Shown here: piece by piece, positions 1-6,228 of the stretch
How the letters are laid out: each line of letters opens with the position of its first letter
Numbering within the stretch: position 1 is the stretch's first letter
Assembly: GCA_016929465.1 (NCBI GenBank)
Contig: JAFGIT010000057.1
Span: 1 to 10,894, forward strand
Origin: JAFGIT01 sp016929465 [NCBI: Candidatus Coatesbacteria bacterium]
GTDB lineage: Bacteria; B130-G9
Length of the DNA stretch: 10,894 nucleotides
Reading direction: 5' to 3'
Position numbers and translations under genes: made by a program
The notes under the pieces: model-generated
What the model saw: the letters and a program-made list of their open reading frames with translations, nothing else
Told to the model about the DNA's origin: nothing
The model's database searches: none

Positions 1-1
1 A

Positions 2-2878
2 AGGTGCGATTGCAGCGATATGACGATCGACAATTGCGTCATATCGGACAATAGAGCCGATTGCGGAGGCGGCATATACGGCCCCGGCAAAGACTATTGG
101 GTCACCATCTGGAACAGCAAGATTCTCTACAATCACGCAGACGCTGGCTCTGGAGGAGGAATAGCCTACTGCTACGGGGCCATCTTGAGCTGCAACATCG
201 AAGATAATACAAGCGTCGGCGATGGCGGCGGCCTCTTCTACTGCGGCTGGGACATCGACGATTGTTGGATTGCATGGAACGCCGCGGAAGGGAATGGCGG
301 TGGCCTAGACAGCTGCGATGGGACGATTCGATACACCACCGTCTCCGACAATACGGCGGGCAACGAGGGAGGTGGATTGGCCGGCAGCGAGGCGGTAATA
401 CACGACAGCTCAATCTCTTCCAATTACGCCGACTCCGCAGGCGGTGGGCTCGCCTGGTGCGGACAGACCATTTTTAATTGCGAAATGGTCTTGAATGAAA
501 CCGACGGTGACGGCGGTGGATTCTATGAGTGCCACGGCACGATAAGAGACTGCCAGCTCAGTGAACACTGGGCGGGTCATGATGGCGGCGCTATCTTCGC
601 CTGCCACGGCACCATCATTAATTGCCTCTTCTACAATTGGAACCACGCCGGGAACGAAGGCGGCGCCATCTATGGGTGCAATGGCCGAATCCTCAATTGC
701 ACAGTTACCGACAACGGGGCCGATTATTACGGCGGTGGGCTTGACAATTGCCACGGTGAGATAACAAACTGCATTGTCTGGGATAACTGGGCGACATACG
801 ATCCTGAAGTCTCGGATTGCGATGAGATAACTTACTGCTGCATCAAGGATTGGAGTGGCGGCGGTGACGGCAATATCAGCGACGATCCGGAGTTTGCGAG
901 CGGGCCCGAGGGCGATTTCTATCTCAGTCAGACTGCGGCGGGCGAGGGAAACGACAGCCCTTGTTTGGACACGGGCAGCGACCTGGCCTCGACCCTCGGC
1001 TTGGACAATTGCACGACCAGAACGGACAGCTCTCCTGACGCAAACCAAGTGGATATGGGCTTCCACTACGGCAGCAGCAGGTCGTCGGACTTCTACGTCG
1101 ATGAATCGGGCAATGACACGGACAACGACGGACGAACCTGGGCAACAGCTTTTGGAAGTATCGAATGTGCGCTCTCTGCGTGCTCCGGTTCGATACCCAA
1201 CACGGTTCACGTCTCCGCGGGAGAGTACGTCAGAAATCTGACCATGAAGAGCTATGTGACGCTCTTGGGCGGCTACCCCAGGCTGGGTGGAGCGCGCAAC
1301 TCCAGCATCCATGAGACGGTTATCAATGGTGGCTCTGATGGCTCTGTCATCACGATCGACTCCCTAGAATCAGTGAGAATCGATGGCTTCACAATCAAGA
1401 ATGGTTACGCAGAGAAGGGCGGCGGGATATTCTGCTACAATAGCTCACCGTCGATCATGAGCAACCTGATCACGTTGAACTACGCGTTCGCCAGCGATGG
1501 CTACAGAGGTCTTGGTGGCGGGATATACTGCGAAGACTGCTCGCCTGAGATATGCAACAACCGTTTTGTCGAGAATGTAGCGACCGGTAGTGGTCAAGGC
1601 AGCTGCCACGGTGGCGGGATATGCTGCAACACTGCTTCACCGACCGTTACCGGCAACGAGTTCGAAGGCAACGTGGCGGCTCTGCTTGGTGGCGCGATTA
1701 TGTGCGACCATAACAGCTCGCCTTATGTCTGCGGCAACACAATAACCGGCAACTACGCATGGAGTCAGGGCGGCGCAATAAGCTGTGACAACGGCAGTTC
1801 ACCGTTGATCAAAGGGAACTCAATCACCTCAAACACCTCAGATGGCTGTGCTGGGATATCCTGTTTCCAGAGCAGCTCGCCGCAGATCATCGACAACGTC
1901 ATCGCAGACAACGTGTCGGATGGCGGCTTAGGTGGCGCGATTCTGTGCTATTCATACAGCTCACCCGATCCCGTCAATAACAACCTGATCTACGGCAATT
2001 CCGCAAGGCGAGGCGGCGCGATCTACTGCCAGTACTACTCTTCGCCAAGGATAACCAATTGCACGATCGCGGATAACGTCGCGACCGACACAGGCGGCGG
2101 GCTCTTCGTTGCCACATCCGACTGCGGCCCTATTATCAGGAACTGCATCCTGTGGGGCAACTCGCCCTATCAGATTGCCGGCGGAGACGCAAGAGGCGTT
2201 CAGGTGTATTACACCGACATTCAGGACGGCTGGACGGGAACCGGCTCCAACAACATAGACAAAGACCCTGAATTCGTGCCAACTGGCGATGCACCTTACA
2301 CCTACTACATCGCGCATGAAGGTGTCCAGGCCGGTAACTCGCCTTGCGTGGACGCTGGTCAAGGCTCCCTTGGAGACTATGACCTCGGCAATGGGAACAC
2401 AACTTGCACCGATGGTCGCATGGACGAAAATGACGATGGTGACGAGGACACTGGCCCCATCGACATGGGTTACCACTACTCGGCCAAATACAGCGGCGAC
2501 GGAAACACCTACATCGACTTGATCTCCTTTGCCGCCGAATCAAATGGCTCGAGCATCATACTGAACTGGGAAACCGGCACGGAGATCGACAACGCCGGGT
2601 TCGTTGTTTTCAGAGGGACTGCCTCGACCGACGGGTATGCCCGGATAAGCGAATTGATAGCAGCCAAGGGCGGACCAACAGACGGCGCCTCGTATAGCTT
2701 CATCGACAGTGATGTTGCGGCGGGCGTTGATTACATCTACTGGCTCGTTGACATTGAGACAACAGGCGAGTGGACGGCTCATGGTCCGGTCTCTGCCAGG
2801 CTGCAGATACATTCAGACAGCCCTGAAAGCCTATTTCACATCGACAGGCCTGAAAACCCGTCATACGCCGCCAGATAG
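2..2878 (+). CDS. Large Cys-rich right-handed beta-helix surface protein, 5' end outside window
   Basis: The reading frame is open to the left edge (first codons at base 2), so the true start and any signal peptide lie outside. Residues are numbered from the Met at base 20 (952 residues). Residues 1-258 form about ten 24-residue coils with a GGG(L/I)xxC pattern. Residues 259-350 form a cap ending in DMGFHYG. Residues 357-385 (FYVDESGNDTDNDGRTWATA) open a second module, as in many bacterial parallel beta-helix proteins, with 26-28-residue coils at 467-691. A second cap at 747-820 ends in DMGYHYS. Residues 831-928 resemble an FnIII-like domain (ILNWETGTEIDNAGFVVFR). Such proteins are usually exported and surface-bound or secreted; polysaccharide binding or cleavage and adhesion are common roles, and I see no catalytic motif that decides between them. 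No LPXTG- or PEP-like sorting signal is visible at the C terminus. The family call is strong; the function is unknown. Confidence 0.85.
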   Translation, partial: RCDCSDMTIDNCVISDNRADCGGGIYGPGKDYWVTIWNSKILYNHADAGSGGGIAYCYGAILSCNIEDNTSVGDGGGLFYCGWDIDDCWIAWNAAEGNGGGLDSCDGTIRYTTVSDNTAGNEGGGLAGSEAVIHDSSISSNYADSAGGGLAWCGQTIFNCEMVLNETDGDGGGFYECHGTIRDCQLSEHWAGHDGGAIFACHGTIINCLFYNWNHAGNEGGAIYGCNGRILNCTVTDNGADYYGGGLDNCHGEITNCIVWDNWATYDPEVSDCDEITYCCIKDWSGGGDGNISDDPEFASGPEGDFYLSQTAAGEGNDSPCLDTGSDLASTLGLDNCTTRTDSSPDANQVDMGFHYGSSRSSDFYVDESGNDTDNDGRTWATAFGSIECALSACSGSIPNTVHVSAGEYVRNLTMKSYVTLLGGYPRLGGARNSSIHETVINGGSDGSVITIDSLESVRIDGFTIKNGYAEKGGGIFCYNSSPSIMSNLITLNYAFASDGYRGLGGGIYCEDCSPEICNNRFVENVATGSGQGSCHGGGICCNTASPTVTGNEFEGNVAALLGGAIMCDHNSSPYVCGNTITGNYAWSQGGAISCDNGSSPLIKGNSITSNTSDGCAGISCFQSSSPQIIDNVIADNVSDGGLGGAILCYSYSSPDPVNNNLIYGNSARRGGAIYCQYYSSPRITNCTIADNVATDTGGGLFVATSDCGPIIRNCILWGNSPYQIAGGDARGVQVYYTDIQDGWTGTGSNNIDKDPEFVPTGDAPYTYYIAHEGVQAGNSPCVDAGQGSLGDYDLGNGNTTCTDGRMDENDDGDEDTGPIDMGYHYSAKYSGDGNTYIDLISFAAESNGSSIILNWETGTEIDNAGFVVFRGTASTDGYARISELIAAKGGPTDGASYSFIDSDVAAGVDYIYWLVDIETTGEWTAHGPVSARLQIHSDSPESLFHIDRPENPSYAAR
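152..793 (+). repeat. 24-residue beta-helix coil repeats with paired cysteines
   Basis: Nine consecutive coils start at residues 45, 69, 93, 117, 141, 165, 189, 214 and 238 of the surface protein. All are 24 residues except the coil at 189, which has 25. The consensus is GGGLxxCxGxIxxCxIxxNxA, with cysteines at coil positions 7 and 14. The coil at 93 keeps only the first cysteine and the coil at 117 has neither. The 72-bp periodicity is in protein sequence; the DNA copies have diverged, so this is an old repeat rather than a recent tandem expansion. Confidence 0.8.
1418..2092 (+). repeat. 26-28-residue beta-helix coil repeats with SSP motif
   Basis: Coils begin with GG(G/A)IxC at residues 467, 499, 531, 557, 584, 610, 638 and 665 of the surface protein. 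The first two spacings are 32 residues and the rest are 26-28. The typical pattern is GGAIxCxxxSSPxIxxNxI, with one cysteine at position 6 and a Ser-Ser-Pro turn. This consensus and length differ from the 24-residue coils of the first module, so the two modules are not simple recent copies of each other. Confidence 0.75.
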
Positions 2879-2889
2879 GAGATGATTTC

Positions 2890-3006
2890 ATGAAGACGAC
2901 AACCTATGACAAACCGATAATAATGACACTCAGCGGTGATGCCATTCTGAGCACGCTTGGCCCGAGTCTATCGTGTACAGGCTTTGGTGGCTCAGCTAGC
3001 TGCTAG
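2890..3006 (+). CDS. 38-residue Cys/Gly-tailed peptide, candidate RiPP precursor
   Basis: An ATG at 2890 has AGGAG at 2877-2881, eight bases upstream, and the frame ends with TAG at 3004-3006. The start lies 11 bases after the stop of the beta-helix gene, so the two are probably cotranscribed. The N-terminal half (residues 1-25) has TYDKPIIMTLSGDAILSTLG. Its Y-x-x-P-x-I element resembles the YxxPxL motif that RRE-type domains bind in lasso-peptide leaders. The C-terminal tail, residues 26-38 (SLSCTGFGGSASC), is short, lacks charges and is rich in Gly, Ser, Thr and Cys, as in RiPP core peptides; C29 and C38 could be modified or cross-linked. A strong terminator follows at 3091. No modifying enzyme or transporter is visible in this window. 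That it is translated is well supported by the RBS and spacing; the RiPP role is inference. It could instead be a small regulatory or membrane-associated peptide. Confidence 0.7.
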   Translation: MKTTTYDKPIIMTLSGDAILSTLGPSLSCTGFGGSASC

Positions 3007-3008
3007 TT

Positions 3009-3078
3009 AGTTCAAAGTTCAAAGTTCAAAGTTCAAAGTTCAAAGTTCAAAGTTCAAAGTTCAAAATCTGAAGTTCAA
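3009..3078 (+). repeat. Heptanucleotide tandem repeat (AGTTCAA)n
   Basis: Eight perfect head-to-tail copies of AGTTCAA fill 3009-3064. One diverged unit (AATCTGA) follows, then a ninth perfect copy at 3072-3078. The array starts two bases after the stop codon of the small peptide gene and ends 12 bases before the terminator stem, so it lies in the presumed 3' untranslated RNA. Such 7-bp arrays arise by slippage, and copy number may differ between strains. Confidence 0.95.
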
Positions 3079-3090
3079 AGTTGGATCGAT

Positions 3091-3121
3091 GGGGCGGAAG
3101 CAATTCCGCCCCCTTTTCTTT
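3091..3121 (+). terminator. Intrinsic terminator after the small peptide gene
   Basis: A perfect 9-bp GC-rich stem, GGGGCGGAA (3091-3099) with TTCCGCCCC (3104-3112), is closed by a GCAA tetraloop of the stable GNRA type. A T-rich tract (TTTTCTTT) follows from 3114. It should end the transcript carrying the beta-helix protein and the 38-residue peptide, and it separates them from the operon starting at 3367. Confidence 0.85.
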
Positions 3122-3366
3122 GTCATCATGTGACGGCAGAGGGCACCTCGTCCATTCTCCTCTCGCGAAGCCAAATGACCTGCATAGAGAGCTGCTAGGG
3201 CTCGCCCTGGCGTTTCGTACCGAGATAAATAATCGCATCTCTGCTCGATTCGGGCATTCATCTCTGGCGAGGCTTGCAAAATGGCCTCCAATAAGGAAAA
3301 CTCTACCTATAACGTAAGTATCTCGCTAAACCTTATTTTGCTCTCAAAGGAGTTGGAGGATCGACG
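3122..3366. other. Intergenic region with no recognised gene
   Basis: This is the region between the terminator and the coiled-coil gene, and it must contain the promoter of the four-gene operon. I see no convincing coding region on either strand. TATAAC at 3308-3313 could be a -10 box, but no -35 match stands at the right distance. A 7-bp inverted repeat, AATAAGG (3290-3296) with CCTTATT (3331-3337), has a 34-base loop and may be chance. The RBS GGAGGA at 3355-3360 belongs to the next gene. Confidence 0.5.
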
Positions 3367-3933
3367 ATGAGCCCAGAGAAAAAGCCCAATCCCGAAGACA
3401 AGTCCAAACATGACGCAATTGGTGGGGAGAGTCTCGACAGCGTAAGAAATATCCTCTTTGGCGCGCAGATGCGGGATATAGAGAAGAAGTTCTCAAACCT
3501 CGAAACACGAGTGACCAAGGAGATAAGCAACCTCGGCGACAGTATGAGCAAACGCATGGACTCCCTCGAGAAGCATTTCAAAGGCGAGGTCGAGGCCCTC
3601 AATTCAGGTTTGAAAGCTGAGCAAAAGAAGCGCGATGAGCAAGCCAAGACCACTTCTCAGCACTTCGACGAAATCGAGAAATCAATCGCTGAGCATCGGG
3701 ATGAGAATTCCAAGGCGTTGCGCGAGATCAGGGAGCAGATACTCGACCAGTCGAAGACACTGAGAGATGAGATTGGCCGTAAATACGAGGAGATCGCAGA
3801 TGCCCTCAATCGGGAAGCCGAAGACCTTAAATGCGGCAAAGTGGACCGCTCCGAGCTAGGTTCAATCCTAGCAGAGCTCGGCATGCGGTTATGCAGCGAC
3901 GAGCGGTCTGAAGGAAGTCCCGAGCAGGCGTGA
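3367..3933 (+). CDS. Coiled-coil protein, first gene of GTPase/cyclase operon
   Basis: This is a 188-residue soluble protein with no signal peptide or membrane segment. GGAGGA at 3355-3360 sits six bases before the ATG and fixes the start. Residues 1-20 are polar and probably disordered. Residues 22-46 contain LDSVRNILFG followed by a charged helix. Residues about 35-155 are rich in Glu, Lys, Arg and Gln with a heptad-like spread of Leu and Ile, as expected for a long coiled coil. Residues 158-175 (GKVDRSELGSILAELGMR) form a small separate element. The LxxVRxIxxG element closely matches residues 25-34 of the next protein (LARLREIING), so both may bind the same partner. The next gene starts seven bases after this stop. 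I do not recognise a named family; a scaffold or adaptor role in the operon's signalling complex is inference. Confidence 0.85.
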   Translation: MSPEKKPNPEDKSKHDAIGGESLDSVRNILFGAQMRDIEKKFSNLETRVTKEISNLGDSMSKRMDSLEKHFKGEVEALNSGLKAEQKKRDEQAKTTSQHFDEIEKSIAEHRDENSKALREIREQILDQSKTLRDEIGRKYEEIADALNREAEDLKCGKVDRSELGSILAELGMRLCSDERSEGSPEQA

Positions 3934-3940
3934 TCTGCAA

Positions 3941-5716
3941 ATGAGCGGCTCCGCAAAAGACATACCAGAAGATTCTCCCCCTGGTTCAGGTGAATCGCCC
4001 GAAGAGCGAGAGCTTGCAAGGCTTCGTGAGATTATCAACGGGCCGGAGCGGAAAGAGCTGGAGAATCTGAAGAAGCGCCTGGATGACCCAAGAGTGCGCG
4101 CCCGGGAAATAGCCAGCAACCTGCCCGAGGCTTTCGCACTTCACACCGATTCAGGTGGAAGGCTTACCAAGGCCCTAATGCCCTCTGTCGAGGAAGCTCT
4201 TCAAATCTCCGTAAATCGCAACCGTAAGAGCCTGGCCGCGGTGATTTTCCCACTGATGGGGCCCGCGATCAGGAAAGCCATCTCAAGCGCGATCCGCGAG
4301 ATGATCCAATCGCTGAACAAAGCTTTAGAGCATGGCTTGTCCATCAGAGGCCTGCGTTGGAGGATAGAGGCGATCCGAACTGGGAAGAGCTTTGCAGAAG
4401 TAGTGCTCTTTCATACGCTTGCTTACCGAGTCGAACAGCTCTTCCTTATCCACAAGGAAACCGGTCTGCTGCTCCAGCACGTCTCCGCCGGGTCAGTTAT
4501 GGTCATGGATAGCGATCTTGTGTCGGGTATGCTTACGGCGATTCAGGATTTCGTTCGTGATTCATTCTCGTCAAAGGAAGGAGATACTCTCCAGACAATG
4601 CAGGTCGGTGATCTGACTGTCTGGATAGAGGACGGCCCCGAGGCTGTATTGGCTGCGGTAATAAGGGGCGAAGCTCCAGAGGAACTCAAATCGAGACTCA
4701 CCGAGACCCTCGAGAGCGTTCACTCGATGTTCGCATCAGAATTATCCTCTATGGATGGCGACACGTCTCAATTCGATCGCACCAGGCCGATCCTCGAGGA
4801 GTGCCTGATCGAGGCCGCGGCAGAGAATAAGAAAAAGCGAACGCTCTCCTTGCCGTTCATTTTGGTGGTCCTGGTCATTCTATCCGGCGCGGTCTATTGG
4901 TCGGCGCTCCGGATTGGCGAGGGCAAGCGCTGGGACGAGTGTATAGCGAGGCTAAATGGCGAGAGTGGAATTGTGATTACCTCCGTGACGAAGGATAGAG
5001 GTAAGCATATAGTCAGAGGCCTGCGAGATCCCCTGGCTGCGGACCCTGCCGCTATTTTGGCAGAAAGCGGAATCCCGGTTGACCAGGTTGAGGCGACATG
5101 GCTCCCGTATCAATCGCTGGCACCTGACTTCATCCTGAAGCGAGCGAGACGACTGCTTCTTCCTCCGACTGGCGTATATCTCTCACTCGAAGAAAGCGTC
5201 CTCCATGTATCTGGGAGTACTCACCACAAATGGATTTTGCGAGCGCGGGAGATAGCCATGATGGTTCAGGGTGTTGACTCCTATGACGATTCCGGACTTA
5301 GGGATTTGGATCTACCGAGATTGGAGCACGCCGTCGAGGCAATTCAAAATTACGTGGTCCGTTTTCAGCTCGGCAGCACCCAGTATGCCGACGGACAGCA
5401 GGATGTCATTGACGGTCTAAAAAGAGATGTGAAGCAGCTGTATTCTCTGGCAGCCCTGTTCGGGAAGTCAGTGGATATCAGAATAGTAGGTCATACGGAT
5501 TCTACCGGCACCGAGGCTGTCAACGCAGAGCTGAGCCTGGATAGAGCAAAAGCGATATCGCAGGAATTGCAGTCCGTTGGTCCCCGGATCAGTATGCGGT
5601 TCAAGGGGGTGGGCTCATCAGAACCTGTGAGGGCGGAGGCAACGGATGAGGATAGGATCCTGAACCGAAGTGTGACCTTTGAAGTCGAATTGATAGAAAT
5701 GAGTAGTCCGGAGTAA
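3941..5716 (+). CDS. Single-pass membrane protein: cytosolic platform, BON-like and OmpA peptidoglycan-binding domains
   Basis: The protein has 591 residues. Residues 1-300 are cytosolic. They begin with LARLREIINGPERKELE at 25-41 and a helical stretch to about 150, followed by 160-270, whose pattern (FLIHKETGLLLQHVS, a helix at 190-208, then QVGDLTVWIEDG) is reminiscent of longin/roadblock folds. KKKR at 297-300 precedes a membrane helix at about 302-323, giving an N-in, C-out orientation. Residues 412-445 look BON-like (LHVSGSTHHKW). Residues 470-585 form an OmpA C-terminal domain: GHTDSTGTEAVNAELSLDRA at 517-536 supplies the D520 and R535 equivalents that bind diaminopimelate in peptidoglycan, and NRSV at 575-578 is the usual end motif. 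It is probably anchored in the inner membrane with the C terminus gripping the cell wall. No clear Shine-Dalgarno precedes the start, which suggests translational coupling to the upstream gene. The GTPase gene follows eight bases after the stop. The OmpA and membrane calls are strong; the longin-like call is tentative. Confidence 0.9.
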   Translation: MSGSAKDIPEDSPPGSGESPEERELARLREIINGPERKELENLKKRLDDPRVRAREIASNLPEAFALHTDSGGRLTKALMPSVEEALQISVNRNRKSLAAVIFPLMGPAIRKAISSAIREMIQSLNKALEHGLSIRGLRWRIEAIRTGKSFAEVVLFHTLAYRVEQLFLIHKETGLLLQHVSAGSVMVMDSDLVSGMLTAIQDFVRDSFSSKEGDTLQTMQVGDLTVWIEDGPEAVLAAVIRGEAPEELKSRLTETLESVHSMFASELSSMDGDTSQFDRTRPILEECLIEAAAENKKKRTLSLPFILVVLVILSGAVYWSALRIGEGKRWDECIARLNGESGIVITSVTKDRGKHIVRGLRDPLAADPAAILAESGIPVDQVEATWLPYQSLAPDFILKRARRLLLPPTGVYLSLEESVLHVSGSTHHKWILRAREIAMMVQGVDSYDDSGLRDLDLPRLEHAVEAIQNYVVRFQLGSTQYADGQQDVIDGLKRDVKQLYSLAALFGKSVDIRIVGHTDSTGTEAVNAELSLDRAKAISQELQSVGPRISMRFKGVGSSEPVRAEATDEDRILNRSVTFEVELIEMSSPE

Positions 5717-5724
5717 GCGAACAG

Positions 5725-6228
5725 ATGATCAAGAAGAAAGTGTGCATGTTGGGTTCATTTGCAGTCGGGAAGACCAGCCTTGTCAGGCAGTTTGTGCAGG
5801 GCATTTTTTCGGACAAATACTTGACGACGGTCGGGGTGAAGATCGACAAGAAGACCATCGAGTTGGCCGGCGAAGAAGTACAGATGATGCTGTGGGACAT
5901 TGCCGGTGAGGATGGTTTCCAACGTATCCAGACAACCTACCTGCGCGGCATGGCAGGCTATATTCTCGTTGTCGATGGGACGCGCAGGTCAACCCTCGAG
6001 GAGGCAAAGAACATCTTCCTCAGAATCGATGAGATGGACATAGGCTCCGTACCCCATGTCGTCTTTCTCAACAAGATAGACCTGACCGATGAGTGGGAAC
6101 TCAAAGGCGAAGACATCGCATCCCTTAACGAGATCGAAGCACGCGCCTTCAAAACCAGCGCCAAGACGAACGAGGGATTGGAGGAGGGCTTTTTGAATCT
6201 TGCGGAGATGATGGTGAAACAAGGATGA
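5725..6228 (+). CDS. Ras/Rab-like small GTPase
   Basis: This 167-residue protein is a complete, minimal Ras-fold GTPase. The P-loop is GSFAVGKTS at 10-18. Switch I contains YLTTVGVKI at 32-40, with T35 at the conserved Mg-binding position. The G3 motif is WDIAGE at 57-62, G4 is NKID at 116-119, and G5 is SAK at 145-147. Glu62 occupies the position of Ras Gln61, and Phe12 that of Ras Gly12, so hydrolysis is probably unlike Ras. The C terminus ends in VKQG with no Cys lipidation motif, so membrane recruitment would need a partner, plausibly the membrane protein encoded just upstream. In MglA/MglB, a bacterial Ras-like GTPase is controlled by a roadblock-domain protein, which is a possible precedent. 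GGAG at 5710-5713 lies 11 bases before the ATG. The stop overlaps the start of the cyclase gene. Confidence 0.94.
   Translation: MIKKKVCMLGSFAVGKTSLVRQFVQGIFSDKYLTTVGVKIDKKTIELAGEEVQMMLWDIAGEDGFQRIQTTYLRGMAGYILVVDGTRRSTLEEAKNIFLRIDEMDIGSVPHVVFLNKIDLTDEWELKGEDIASLNEIEARAFKTSAKTNEGLEEGFLNLAEMMVKQG

Noticed and set aside
410-1312. 300-codon open frame on the minus strand inside the beta-helix gene
   Set aside because: It is antisense to a clearly repetitive, family-typical protein. Its translation is low-complexity with no recognisable domain; it reflects the codon bias of the repeats.
3009-3078. CRISPR array or phase-variation repeat
   Set aside because: The units are directly adjacent with no spacers. 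The array lies after the stop codon of the peptide gene, so copy-number change would not shift that reading frame.
3047-3317. Short open frames on both strands across the intergenic region
   Set aside because: They run through the heptamer array or the terminator, have no ribosome site, and resemble no protein family.
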